In this document: positions 34,671 to 43,656 of the stretch, piece after piece
Numbering within the stretch: the first letter of the stretch is position 1
How the letters are laid out: each line of letters opens with the position of its first letter
Assembly (NCBI GenBank): GCA_964599635.1
Contig: CAZRGM010000009.1
Span: 74,742 to 138,741, forward strand
Length of the DNA stretch: 64,000 bases
Direction of reading: 5' to 3'
DNA from: WJMT01 sp964599635
GTDB lineage: Bacteria > Acidobacteriota > Aminicenantia > Aminicenantales > Aminicenantaceae
The notes under the pieces: generated by a model
Seen by the model: only the letters and a program-made list of their open reading frames with translations
Told to the model about the DNA's origin: nothing
The model's database searches: none
Program-made: the position numbers and the translations under genes

Positions 34671-35443
34671 ATTTCTTCCGCAAACCTTTTGTTATGGTGA
34701 TTGAAAAACAGTAGACCCAGCACAAAAATCAGTCCCGCAATCACCAACAGCCAAACACACTGAATGAGGGAGATCCCCTTATTGCGCAGAAGTATATCCC
34801 GGTATCCTTCCACAAAAAGCACGGCCGGATTTAAGTGATACCATAATTGAAATCGTTCTGGAACAAAACTGACAGGATAAATAATGGGAGTAAGCCAAAA
34901 CCAAATCTGTAAAAAAATCTCCAAGAGATGCTTCACATCAGAAAAAAAAACATTGAAAGCAGAAAAGAAAAAGGACAAACCCAGATTAAATCCGGTTTGG
35001 AAAAGAATGATCACAGGAAGCCAAAGAAGGGGCAGGCCCAGATCAATCTTAAAGATAAAAAGAGCCGGGATCAAAATCAAAAAAGTGAGAAGAAACTGGA
35101 CCAAATTAGAAAACACAATGGAGAGGGGAAGCACCTCTCTTGGAAAATAAACCTTTTTTACCAGATTTCCATTATCTTTAATGGAACCTACGGACATGGA
35201 AAGAGAGGCCTGAAGATAACTCCAGGGAAGAAACGCACACAGAAAAAAGACCGGAAAATTTTCCACTCTCACTCGAATGATGTACTTAAACGCCACGGTA
35301 TAAACCACCAGCATCACCAAAGGATTCAGCAAAGACCAGAAAAAACCCAGCACAGATCCTTTGTATTTGACTTTAAGGTCTCTAGAGACCAGGCTAAAAG
35401 CCAGGAATCGATATCTGTAGATCTCTTTGAGTTTATTGATCAT
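34667..35443 (-). CDS. wzm: Polysaccharide ABC exporter permease
   Basis: A 258-residue ABC-2-type membrane protein with six helices. The amphipathic N-terminus (LKEIYRYRFLAFSLVSRDLKVKYKGSVLG) is the typical gate helix, followed by FFWSLLNPLVMLVVYTVAF and the LNPAVLFVEGYRDILL motif near the end. Together with the ATPase it moves the complete undecaprenyl-linked polymer to the periplasm. A 12-base spacer separates it from the acyltransferase upstream. Confidence 0.92.
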   Translation of the reverse strand: MINKLKEIYRYRFLAFSLVSRDLKVKYKGSVLGFFWSLLNPLVMLVVYTVAFKYIIRVRVENFPVFFLCAFLPWSYLQASLSMSVGSIKDNGNLVKKVYFPREVLPLSIVFSNLVQFLLTFLILIPALFIFKIDLGLPLLWLPVIILFQTGFNLGLSFFFSAFNVFFSDVKHLLEIFLQIWFWLTPIIYPVSFVPERFQLWYHLNPAVLFVEGYRDILLRNKGISLIQCVWLLVIAGLIFVLGLLFFNHHNKRFAEEI

Positions 35444-35455
35444 GTTCAGTTCAAT

Positions 35456-36208
35456 CTATTTTCTCATGTTGATGACTCGAGCCGGCGAGCCAGCCGCAAC
35501 GGCAAAAGCCGGAATATCCTGATTCACAAAAGAATTAGTCCCGATCACACTGTCTCTTCCGATGGAACATCCATCCATCACTCTCACTCCGGCTCCCAGC
35601 CACACGTTATCTCCAATCTCAATGCCTTTGCATTCCGCACCCTGAAGGCTGATGGGAATATCAGTCCTGTCTATGGAGTGATTTCCTCCTCCCATCAGAT
35701 AACAATAAGCGGAGATCAGCACATCATTCCCCACCTTGACCCGGCAGTCCCTTGAAAAGATGGTGCTCATCATCCCTATATTGGTCCGGCTCCCGATTTC
35801 AATTTGACCTCCCTTGCTGTTCAGTACGGTATTTCGGCTGATAAGAGTTTGATCGCCGATTTTAATTCCGGACTTTTCTCCCCCGTAAGCATCCAGAACC
35901 ACAAAGTCATTGATGGCCACTCCAGTTCCCAATTCAATTTTATGAGCATGTCTCAAAGTCACATTCCGGCCCCAGATGATCCCCTGACCTCTTTCTTTTA
36001 ATAATGAATTGAAAAACCGGCTTCTTAAAAAATATCCAAACGCACCGGGAAAATTCCCGCACAGAGACATGATCAGCTCGTACTTAAGAAGAGAAAATAA
36101 TCCTTTCTCCCCTATGGTCAAATTCCTGTACTTCTGGTAAGAAGAGGTGTGAGAATCCTGAAGTTCAAAATGAACGCTGGTGGCTTGTTCAAGTTTTTTG
36201 TCTTTCAT
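35456..36208 (-). CDS. Left-handed beta-helix acyltransferase
   Basis: Residues ~75-245 are hexapeptide repeats (IELGTGVAINDFVVLDAYG, IEIGSRTNIGMMSTIFS, IEIGDNVWLGAGVRVMDGCSIGRDSVIG) ending AAGSPARVI, the hallmark of the xenobiotic/WbbJ-like acetyltransferases. The catalytic His is probably in GGGNHSIDRTD. It would O-acetylate a sugar of the glycan using acetyl-CoA. An N-terminal ~70-residue helical part contains a hydrophobic stretch. It is within the operon, between a glycosyltransferase and wzm. Confidence 0.87.
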   Translation of the reverse strand: MKDKKLEQATSVHFELQDSHTSSYQKYRNLTIGEKGLFSLLKYELIMSLCGNFPGAFGYFLRSRFFNSLLKERGQGIIWGRNVTLRHAHKIELGTGVAINDFVVLDAYGGEKSGIKIGDQTLISRNTVLNSKGGQIEIGSRTNIGMMSTIFSRDCRVKVGNDVLISAYCYLMGGGNHSIDRTDIPISLQGAECKGIEIGDNVWLGAGVRVMDGCSIGRDSVIGTNSFVNQDIPAFAVAAGSPARVINMRK

Positions 36209-36226
36209 CTGATTCGTCCCTTAAGT

Positions 36227-37114
36227 TCACTTTGACTTTATTATACTTTTGGCACAGCCCAAAGACCATGCCCAAATTCCGGCCGCCAATAAGGGAAAAC
36301 TCTGGACCAGGTCTTTAGCCAATTTTCTATCTAATAATAGGATATGTTTCAAGATAAAGAAAGTCCTTATCCAAGGAAGAAAAGGAATATAAAACACACT
36401 TCGGGATAAAAATGACCCGGGCATCCCGGCTTCTTTTCGAGCTAAAATGGAATACTCTCCATGGTAGACCTGCTTTTTTAGATACCTTGAAAAATTTGTG
36501 GAACAGGCATGATAAATCTTCATCTCCGGAGAAAAATAAATCCTCTCTCCCTTCTTCATCAGGATATAAGAATAAAGCATATCCACCCCTTTGCGGATGG
36601 AGGGGAAAAAACCATATTTTTCAAATACCTGTTTGTCAATGAAGCAGTTGGCTGTTGAGATGAGAGAAACTCGGCGGAAAGGGCTTCCGGGCGAAAGCTG
36701 AACCAGCTCCAGTAAATATTCTGCTTTGCTGACTGTATTTTCTGGATTGAGGTTCCCAATAGATCCCCCTACAATTTTATGCCTCTTCCGATACAGCCTC
36801 TCTATGGTCAAAAGCCAATTTTTCTCGGGCACACAATCTGAGTCAATAAAGGCCATAATCTCTCCCTGGGCTTCTTTTAACCCTACATTTTTGGCCTCTC
36901 CCGTGTAGGCTCTTTTTTTAAGCTGGATGACTTTCACGTCTTTAAATTTTTGATTGATGAGAGGCTTCGTATTATCCTGAGAGCTGTTGACCACAATGAT
37001 CTCAAAATCTCCCTGATAATCCTGGCTATGGAGATAGGAAAGGGTGTTTATGATAGAGGACTCCGATTGATAAGCAGGAATGATGATGGAGATCAGCCGC
37101 TTTTTTTCTTTCAT
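36227..37114 (-). CDS. Family 2 glycosyltransferase
   Basis: A 295-residue GT-A protein: ISIIIPAYQSESSIINTL, IIVVNSSQDNTKPL, GEIMAFIDSDCVPEKNWL (metal-binding D-x-D) and VGGSIGNLNPEN. The catalytic region is RKGVDMLYSYILMKKGERI and the C-terminus has two hydrophobic segments (FYIPFLPWIRTFFILKHILL) probably lying on the membrane. It starts two bases after the stop of the upstream family 4 enzyme. Donor and acceptor are unknown. Confidence 0.87.
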   Translation of the reverse strand: MKEKKRLISIIIPAYQSESSIINTLSYLHSQDYQGDFEIIVVNSSQDNTKPLINQKFKDVKVIQLKKRAYTGEAKNVGLKEAQGEIMAFIDSDCVPEKNWLLTIERLYRKRHKIVGGSIGNLNPENTVSKAEYLLELVQLSPGSPFRRVSLISTANCFIDKQVFEKYGFFPSIRKGVDMLYSYILMKKGERIYFSPEMKIYHACSTNFSRYLKKQVYHGEYSILARKEAGMPGSFLSRSVFYIPFLPWIRTFFILKHILLLDRKLAKDLVQSFPLLAAGIWAWSLGCAKSIIKSK

Positions 37115-37115
37115 G

Positions 37116-38273
37116 TCAAAATGAATGGTATTTATTTAATCCTATTTCAAAAAGATTTGCAATCTGAGTGGATGAAAACACACTCTGATATAACTGGTAT
37201 CCTTGTTCCGCTATTCTCTCTCTCAATTTCTTATCTTCTTTGAGTAAAAGGATGGATTCAGCCAAAGCTCTCGGGTTTCCGGTCTCGCACAGCACGGCAT
37301 TTTTTTTATGAGTGAAAACTTCCCTGGCTGCCGGAGTATTTCCAGTGATCACCGGTTTTTTCATGGCTAAAGCTTCATAAACTTTAATGGGAATCCCTCT
37401 CTGCGCTTTGGGGGTGGTGCCAAAAATACCCAGTGAGATATGGGCATCACAGATGTGTTCAGGCAGTTCTTTGTAATTGACCCACTCGATAAAGTCAATA
37501 TTTTGGACCTCTAACTGCCGGGATAACCGCTTGATGCTCTCAGATAACTGCCCCGAACCAATGATTTCAAACTCAATTTCTTTATCCTGTTCTAAAAGTT
37601 TAGCAGCTCTGACTATGGTGGAGATTCCCTGAAGCGGGATGAATTTCCCATAAAAAAGAACCTTCACAAGATTTTCGTCCAGAGTCTGACCTTTAGAAGG
37701 CCGGAGATAAAAGTTTTTTTCATCCGCGCCTAAAGGGATTTGAAAAAACTTTTTTTGGGGAACATTAAATTCTTTACAGTAATAATTCAGGTAAGTTTTG
37801 GTTTCAATGATGATCCAATCCGCCAACCGGCAGCTCATCTCATCGATCCAGTGAAGCCATTTAGATTGAAGGGAAGCCCTGTTCACATATTCTCTGTCCT
37901 CGACTAATGTTTCATAAAGAGGAAATACAGGAGTAAAGACCAGAGTTTTTCTCCTGATTTTGGTCAGTAATCGAGCCAAAGGCATATCAAAATAACCATT
38001 GTATCCCACGATAACCACATCATGGTCTTTGAGACCCAAATAACGCACCGCTAAAGAGAGATAAGCCATGATCAGCTTAATCCCATTTTTTATGGCTGAG
38101 TTTAAAGAAAAAAATTCTGTTTTTTCTCTGATTTTTTCCCAAAAAGGAGTGTGGCACTCAAGAATCTCATATCCTTTAAGGCGGCAGGACTGCATCAAAG
38201 TCCTTGTCCGGGGAAAAGAGCTCTCATAAGTCCCAAAAAAACAAATCGCAACTTTTTGGCTTTTAGTTTTCAT
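37116..38273 (-). CDS. Family 4 glycosyltransferase
   Basis: A GT-B enzyme of ~385 residues. The N-lobe carries CFFGTYESSFPRTRTLMQ. The C-lobe has VLFYGKFIPLQGISTIVRAAKLL, then GIFGTTPKAQRGIPIKVYEALAMKKPVITGN with the E-x7-E-type sugar-nucleotide motif. I chose the ATG at 38273, with AAGGGG 13 bases upstream; a TTG four codons earlier is too close to that site. It is one of a run of transferases that assemble the ABC-exported chain. Confidence 0.87.
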   Translation of the reverse strand: MKTKSQKVAICFFGTYESSFPRTRTLMQSCRLKGYEILECHTPFWEKIREKTEFFSLNSAIKNGIKLIMAYLSLAVRYLGLKDHDVVIVGYNGYFDMPLARLLTKIRRKTLVFTPVFPLYETLVEDREYVNRASLQSKWLHWIDEMSCRLADWIIIETKTYLNYYCKEFNVPQKKFFQIPLGADEKNFYLRPSKGQTLDENLVKVLFYGKFIPLQGISTIVRAAKLLEQDKEIEFEIIGSGQLSESIKRLSRQLEVQNIDFIEWVNYKELPEHICDAHISLGIFGTTPKAQRGIPIKVYEALAMKKPVITGNTPAAREVFTHKKNAVLCETGNPRALAESILLLKEDKKLRERIAEQGYQLYQSVFSSTQIANLFEIGLNKYHSF

Positions 38274-38299
38274 GTTGAATTGCAATCCCCTTTGAAATC

Positions 38300-39607
38300 C
38301 TATGTTTTGGATTCGATTTCTGCATTCAATTTTTCAGCCATTTTTTTCCCAGCAAGAATGTTCTGCTCCATATTTTGATATTTCCACTGAGCATATCTCC
38401 CGCAGATATAAATATCATTTTTTTCTAAAAATTCTTTGATGGTCAAAACCGCCTGACTTCTCTGATAGTCATAACCAGCATAGGCATAAGGAAGAGTCAA
38501 TACATGGGTTAAGAGGATGCGGTCATCCGGAAAGAGGACCTTGGCTTTAATCAGATCGGTAATCGTTCTCTCAATAAGATTTTCCTTATCAATCTTTCTG
38601 TTTTCTGAAAAAGATACTTCCGCACTCACCGCGCTTTTTCCTTCAGGCACCATGCTGGAGGATTGATTCTGATAATAACCCAATTTATGAAAAAGAAAAT
38701 CTTCCTCAGGATAATACACCCGGTGTTTATTGGATATGTCATCGCGGTCAATCCCGATATTAACCACATAAAGGGAGGTCCATCTTAATCTCTCAGAAGC
38801 TTCTTTCACTTCCGAAGGAACAGAATCAATGATTCGGATTAATTCCGGAAGAGGAATGGTAGAGACCATCTTTTCATAATGTCGGGTGCTTTTCCCGTCA
38901 ATTTCCAATGACTTTTTACCCAGAGAGATCCTTTTAATCTCAGATGAGGTGTTCACATTCTGAAGGTGCGGGATAAAAGAGTCAAAAATCGCCTGAATGC
39001 CTCCTCTTTTTGGATAGATGAAGTTGGCATTGATCCCCATGCATTGAGGAGCGGGCTTCAGGCTTCCATCCAGAACTTGGTCCAGACTGGGAAGGGGAAC
39101 AAATTCACCCATCCAATCCACGGTCATCTCTTTGAGGGGCATCGCCCACTGTTTTTTATTGAACGGGATCATAAAGTGTTGGGCAATGCCTTTTCCAAAG
39201 ACCTGAGTGATAAAATTCTCAAAGCTGGCAAATCGACGGGGGTTTTCTCCATATCGGAGCTTAGCCTCCATCAGTCCCAGAAGACATTCTTTAACCACTT
39301 CCACGGAATGACCATACAGATTGGCTTGAAAAGGATAGCGGGTATAAATTCCTTTGGAGTAAATCCAGGCTTCCCTGGCCATGCAGTTTAAATCATCTTT
39401 TAAGAATTTGTCGATCAGGGATTTGACTTCATGGGTCCGGGGATAAAAAATATGCCCCCCATAATCAAAACTGAATCCTTTGATTTTCTCAGTACGGCAG
39501 CCTCCTCCGACATCCTTATTCTTTTCCCAAATGGAGTAATCTCTGTTTAAATAATAACCTGTGCTTAGACCTGTGGGCCCTGCTCCGATTATGGAAATGG
39601 AATTCAA
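38300..39607 (-). CDS. FAD-dependent UDP-galactopyranose-mutase-like protein, copy A
   Basis: A 435-residue flavoprotein. The dinucleotide-binding motif is SIIGAGPTGLSTGYYL, then EKNKDVGGGCRTEKIKGFSFDYGGHIFYPR and near the C-terminus GRYAQWKYQNMEQNILAGKKMA for the second FAD contact. The family (COG1232-like) occurs in polysaccharide clusters and resembles UDP-galactopyranose mutase and protoporphyrinogen oxidase. A sugar-ring mutase or dehydrogenase role is possible. It begins at TTG with AAGGA ten bases upstream, one base after the stop of its paralogue. Confidence 0.75.
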   Translation of the reverse strand: MNSISIIGAGPTGLSTGYYLNRDYSIWEKNKDVGGGCRTEKIKGFSFDYGGHIFYPRTHEVKSLIDKFLKDDLNCMAREAWIYSKGIYTRYPFQANLYGHSVEVVKECLLGLMEAKLRYGENPRRFASFENFITQVFGKGIAQHFMIPFNKKQWAMPLKEMTVDWMGEFVPLPSLDQVLDGSLKPAPQCMGINANFIYPKRGGIQAIFDSFIPHLQNVNTSSEIKRISLGKKSLEIDGKSTRHYEKMVSTIPLPELIRIIDSVPSEVKEASERLRWTSLYVVNIGIDRDDISNKHRVYYPEEDFLFHKLGYYQNQSSSMVPEGKSAVSAEVSFSENRKIDKENLIERTITDLIKAKVLFPDDRILLTHVLTLPYAYAGYDYQRSQAVLTIKEFLEKNDIYICGRYAQWKYQNMEQNILAGKKMAEKLNAEIESKT

Positions 39608-39608
39608 C

Positions 39609-40919
39609 TTAAGGATTTCCTTTTTTATAGATTCTGTTGACTTGTTGGGCTGTCCTTTTCCCGCTGTTTAGGCTGTGGTCCATATTAAAATATTCCCATT
39701 CACCAAAACGTCCGCATGGGAAAATGCTGTTTTTATGCAGAAAATGATGGACTTTATCCACATTTTTTCGGTGGTTCTTGTCGTAAATGATATAGGCGTA
39801 TTTGAGATCAGCCACATCTGAAACCAGGATTTTGTCATCCGGAAAAAGTATCTTGGCCTTGATTAAATCTTCAAACACTCGCTCAGCTATATTCTCGCGG
39901 CTTATCTTTTTGTATTTGGAATAGGAAATTTCTGTGGAAACCGAGCTGAATTGATTGGGAGTGGTATGGGTCGAGAAATTCATGGGAAAGCTGATGCGGT
40001 GAAACACAAACTCAGGCTCATAAAAATAAACATAATGAAATGGGCTTATATTTTCTCTCTCAATCCCCAGGTTCACACAGAACACCGAATTATTTTCCAG
40101 GTCCTGAGCCGCTTTTTGGATAGCCTGAGGAACTTCATCCGCAGACTTGATCACTTCAGGGAGAGGCAGTGTGGAGATAAGCTGCTCATAAAAAACTTTT
40201 TTATGATCCTTAAACTCAACGCATTTTTTCTTTAAATAAATTTTTTTGACTTCTTTTTTTAAGTGAAGATTTTTGATTTGAGGTTTAAAAGCCAGCGGAA
40301 GGGCTTCGATTCCGCCGTGATAGGGATACCAAAACTCTTTGTTGAATCCGAAAAGTTTAGGACTGTCCTGAAGAGCTCCTTCCAAGAGTTCCTCTAAGGA
40401 TAATCGAGGGACCCGGTTCCACACCCATTCAAAATTCATCTCACTGGGAGGAACCGTCCATATTTTCTTGGCATAGGGAATCATCAGATGCTTGGCAATG
40501 CCTTCTCCGAAATTCCACTTTATCCATTCTTCATAATCCCGGGGTTTTTTTTCTGTTCTCTGAAGTGCTTTAAAAAAGCCTAGGATACAGTCCTTGACCA
40601 CGGAAACGGGTAGACCGTAAAGGTGAGACTGAAAAGGGAACCGGGTGTAGATATCATATTTTCTGTGATAGATATAGGCTTCTCTGAGCTGAAAATGCAG
40701 ATTTTTATGGAGAAGTTTTTTGATCAGCTCCTGGGTGTATTCATCCTTGGGGAAAAGGATATGAGGCCCATAGTCAAAAATAAAACCATCTTTTTTTATG
40801 GACCGGCAAAGACCCCCGACTTTATCTTCCTTCTCAAATATTTCATAATCTTCATCCAAATGATACGCAGCGCTCAAACCAGAAAGCCCTGCGCCTAAAA
40901 CAATCACTTTTTTCGACAT
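39609..40919 (-). CDS. FAD-dependent UDP-galactopyranose-mutase-like protein, copy B
   Basis: A 436-residue paralogue of the neighbouring gene: VIVLGAGLSGLSAAYHL, EKEDKVGGLCRSIKKDGFIFDYGPHILFPK, and CGRFGEWEYFNMDHSLNSGKRTA at the C-terminus. The KYIVWT-like substrate strand is represented by PYAKKIWTVPPSEMNFEWVWNR. The tandem pair probably acts on two related nucleotide sugars or forms a heteromer. Substrate binding residues of true UDP-galactopyranose mutases are not clearly conserved, so the activity is inferred. Confidence 0.75.
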   Translation of the reverse strand: MSKKVIVLGAGLSGLSAAYHLDEDYEIFEKEDKVGGLCRSIKKDGFIFDYGPHILFPKDEYTQELIKKLLHKNLHFQLREAYIYHRKYDIYTRFPFQSHLYGLPVSVVKDCILGFFKALQRTEKKPRDYEEWIKWNFGEGIAKHLMIPYAKKIWTVPPSEMNFEWVWNRVPRLSLEELLEGALQDSPKLFGFNKEFWYPYHGGIEALPLAFKPQIKNLHLKKEVKKIYLKKKCVEFKDHKKVFYEQLISTLPLPEVIKSADEVPQAIQKAAQDLENNSVFCVNLGIERENISPFHYVYFYEPEFVFHRISFPMNFSTHTTPNQFSSVSTEISYSKYKKISRENIAERVFEDLIKAKILFPDDKILVSDVADLKYAYIIYDKNHRKNVDKVHHFLHKNSIFPCGRFGEWEYFNMDHSLNSGKRTAQQVNRIYKKGNP

Positions 40920-40935
40920 AAGAATCTCTTAATAA

Positions 40936-41895
40936 TTAATCTGTGTTTTTGTTATTTTTTTCGCTTTCGATTCTTCTGACCCGCCGTAAAATTTCCTCAA
41001 TCAGCTTCCGATTAGAGGCGATTAAATCAGATAAAACCGCCATCACCGCTAATAAAAAACTGGCGATCAGCAAGATAGCGGTCAGTATCAAAGACTGAAT
41101 ATGCCCCTGATAGTGCCCGATATAGACAAAATAAATGAATCGGATTCCTGGTATCAATCCTAGAATAAAAAAGATCAAAGCCAGAACTGAAAATATCTTT
41201 AAGGGTTTATACATGGTGTAGCTTCTAAGAATAGTGGAGCCGGACCGTTTTAGAAAACCCAACAGACCCGTGAACAGTCTGGAGTCCCTGATTTTTTCAT
41301 TGGTTTCAATGGGAACGCTTTTCACGGACAGCCCACTGTTTCCGGCCTGGATCAGGGTTTCCAGGGTGTATGAAAAATTAGACAGCACATTTATTTTTAA
41401 AGCCGCTTCCCTGCTGATAGCGCGGAATCCACTGGGAGCATCCGGAACATCTGTCTTGGATAAAAATTTGACCACAGAGCTCCCCCATTTCTGCAGCTTT
41501 TTTTTAAGCCACGAAAAGTGCCTGATCTGCTGAGTCTGACGGTCACCTATCACAATATCAGCCTGTCCTTTTAATATGGGATCGATGAGCTTGGGAATAT
41601 CAGCCCCCCGGTACTGATTATCGGCGTCTGTATTGACTATGATATCGGCTCCGTGCATCAGACAGGCTTCCAGACCTGCAGAAAATCCTGCAGCCAGGCC
41701 TCTGTGCTTTCTAAAGCGCACGATATGATCCACTCCATTTTTCTTGGCGACTTCAGCCGTATCGTCCGCGCTTCCATCATCAATGACCAGGGTCTCAATC
41801 CGATCAATCCCTTTTATCTTTTTGGGGAGGTCACGGAGAGTGATCGGCAGGTATTTGGCTTCATTGTAGCAGGGTATTTGGATAATCAGTTTCAT
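40936..41895 (-). CDS. Polyprenyl-phosphate (DPM1-like) glycosyltransferase
   Basis: A 319-residue enzyme with a GT-A domain (LIIQIPCYNEAKYLPITLRDL, VIDDGSADDTAEVAKK, ADIIVNTDADNQYRG with D-x-D) and two C-terminal membrane helices (residues ~230-290). The plan matches dolichyl/polyprenyl-phosphate glycosyltransferases, which make lipid-phosphate sugars used by GT-C enzymes on the periplasmic side. That could feed the two YfhO proteins at the other end of the operon. It is the first gene of the long minus-strand run. Confidence 0.87.
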   Translation of the reverse strand: MKLIIQIPCYNEAKYLPITLRDLPKKIKGIDRIETLVIDDGSADDTAEVAKKNGVDHIVRFRKHRGLAAGFSAGLEACLMHGADIIVNTDADNQYRGADIPKLIDPILKGQADIVIGDRQTQQIRHFSWLKKKLQKWGSSVVKFLSKTDVPDAPSGFRAISREAALKINVLSNFSYTLETLIQAGNSGLSVKSVPIETNEKIRDSRLFTGLLGFLKRSGSTILRSYTMYKPLKIFSVLALIFFILGLIPGIRFIYFVYIGHYQGHIQSLILTAILLIASFLLAVMAVLSDLIASNRKLIEEILRRVRRIESEKNNKNTD

Positions 41896-42195
41896 TTTCT
41901 ATGAACAGACCTTGTTTATAAACTGGGAAAATAATATCAAAAAATAATATTCATGTCCATAAGCTACTCCTCTTATAAACAAATGGAGGGTAAAGGCAGG
42001 GGATGAGGCATCCACTATGAGGGTGAGCGGGCATGGTTCCTCTTTAGAGGGGAGCGAAGCCCGAATGGGAGAGAGATTCCTCGCTGGGGAATCGAACGGG
42101 TGAGGAATCCCCTGCCCTTTCCCTCCAATAAAATGATCTGTCTTGACGGGGAATGATAGTTCTAGGTATGATGATGAAAGCTCGGAGAAACAGTC
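41896..42195. other. Divergent intergenic region between glycosyltransferase and flippase genes
   Basis: About 300 bases. It holds the inverted-repeat element at 41990-42122 and AT-rich flanks. A GGAG eight bases before the TTG at 42196 is the ribosome site of the flippase gene. A reading frame through the element on the minus strand has no homology I recognise and is treated as spurious. Confidence 0.6.
41990..42122. repeat. Inverted copy of the 225-base element at 47744-47968
   Basis: The reverse complement of about 130 bases here matches 47795-47925 nearly base for base, including GATGAGGCATCCACTATGAG, GGTTCCTCTTTAGAGGGGAG and GAATGGGAGAGAGATTCC. The short palindrome CCTCTTTAGAGG marks its centre. 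The outer ends are diverged, so the terminal inverted repeats are no longer clear. Confidence 0.75.
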
Positions 42196-43656
42196 TTGGA
42201 AAGAAAGCATAAAATCATTAAAGGAGCCCTATTCCTTTTCATAGGAAAGATAGGGAATTTGGTTCTATCTTTTCTCCAGATCCTGCTTATCCCCAGAATC
42301 TTGGGACCCTCCAGCATGGGATTTTATTCTTATTGGCTCTCCGTCTATTTCATCATCGGCCGCATCCTGGGACTAGGCGGACAGCAAATCATGATGAAGT
42401 ACATTCCAGAACTCCGGATCAAGAACGACTCCTCCATACCCGATTTGGTGTTTAAAGCAGCTTCCATCAAATTACCCCTTTTTTTGGTTATCATAGGCGG
42501 AGGGCTTCTCCTCTGGGCTAAAGATTATCCTTATTTTTTGATTGCCGCAGCAGCCGCTCTCCTTTTTTCTCTGAATCTCCTCGGAGAATCTGTTCTTTAT
42601 TCCTTTAACCGGATGGGTCTCTATGCTTTGATCCCTATTTTAAGAATGGCTTCCCGAATTGCCCTGGTCATTCTCCTGTTCTGCTTTTTCTCATCCAGCG
42701 GAATCATAGCTGGAATTTTGGGAGCCCCTTTACTTTCCTTTTCTCTATGCGTGATCCTGGTTTTCCAGCTTTTTCCTCACAAAAAAACCGGTTTGGAAAA
42801 ATCTTTCGGTCACTATTTTTCTTTTGGTTTCTGGATTTATTTAAGTGTGGTACTCCAGGGAGTCATCCTGTGGAGCATCCCTATTCTGGCAGAATTTTCT
42901 GGACAAAATATGGCAATGGTAGGCTATTTTGGAGTTGGAGTGCAGATATGCTTCAACACCACTCTTTTAATTTTTTTCATCAATGAAAGCATGCTTCCTT
43001 CCCTCGTTGAATTTCAAATCATGGAGCCCAAAAAATTCAGGGATTCCCTGAGATTTGCCTGGAAATACACCAATGTTTTTCTCTTTCCTTTGGCTATCGG
43101 CGGATACGTTCTTGCAAAACCTCTCATCCAGTTTATCATTGGAAAAGAATATTTAGCCGGTACTCTAGTTATCAAACTCTTTTTCCCAGCCATCATCTTT
43201 CTATCCTGGATCCGATATCATACTCAGATCCTTTTTGTTTATGAGAAAAAAACAAAAATATTTTTCACCCATCTCATCAACCTGACAGTTTTTTTAGGAT
43301 TCTGGCTCTTTTTTACCACCACTGATCAAATAGAGCTGGCTCCATTAAGCTTGTCTCTGGGAGCCCTCTTTGCCTATGGCTTCATCCTTTTTTATTCTCT
43401 GAAAATAGAAAAAGTCGAAAAATATGTTTCCTATATCATAAAACCTTTGACAGCCGCGGGCTTGATGGGTCTGGTTGTTTCCCTCTTCCATGTCCAATCC
43501 CTTATCAAACTAGGGTGGGTGATCCTGATCGGAGGTTTGACCTATGGAGTGTTTCTGTTTGCTTTTGGGGGATTGGGAAAATACGACATAAAAGTTTTTA
43601 AGGAATTTGTTTTGAGAAATAAGAAAAATTTAAAAAACCAGGGCCAAAGGAACTAA
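42196..43656 (+). CDS. wzx: Oligosaccharide flippase (Wzx, MOP superfamily)
   Basis: A 486-residue protein with 12-14 membrane helices. It begins KIIKGALFLFIGKIGNLVLSFLQILLIPRILGPSSMGFYSY, the standard opening of Wzx flippases. It would flip undecaprenyl-linked repeat units to the periplasm for the ligase/polymerase at 49841. It is the only gene of the central cluster on the plus strand and converges with the next glycosyltransferase, their stop codons overlapping by four bases. The start is TTG, supported by GGAG eight bases upstream; no ATG is available before the third helix. Confidence 0.88.
   Translation: MERKHKIIKGALFLFIGKIGNLVLSFLQILLIPRILGPSSMGFYSYWLSVYFIIGRILGLGGQQIMMKYIPELRIKNDSSIPDLVFKAASIKLPLFLVIIGGGLLLWAKDYPYFLIAAAAALLFSLNLLGESVLYSFNRMGLYALIPILRMASRIALVILLFCFFSSSGIIAGILGAPLLSFSLCVILVFQLFPHKKTGLEKSFGHYFSFGFWIYLSVVLQGVILWSIPILAEFSGQNMAMVGYFGVGVQICFNTTLLIFFINESMLPSLVEFQIMEPKKFRDSLRFAWKYTNVFLFPLAIGGYVLAKPLIQFIIGKEYLAGTLVIKLFFPAIIFLSWIRYHTQILFVYEKKTKIFFTHLINLTVFLGFWLFFTTTDQIELAPLSLSLGALFAYGFILFYSLKIEKVEKYVSYIIKPLTAAGLMGLVVSLFHVQSLIKLGWVILIGGLTYGVFLFAFGGLGKYDIKVFKEFVLRNKKNLKNQGQRN

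Noticed and set aside
34928..35755. 275-codon plus-strand frame
   Set aside because: It is antisense to wzm and the acyltransferase, is very basic and low in complexity, and has no recognisable domain.
41899..42210. Minus-strand 103-codon frame between the glycosyltransferase and flippase
   Set aside because: It spans the inverted-repeat element and changes with it. No homology was recognised and the region is better explained as a MITE-like copy.
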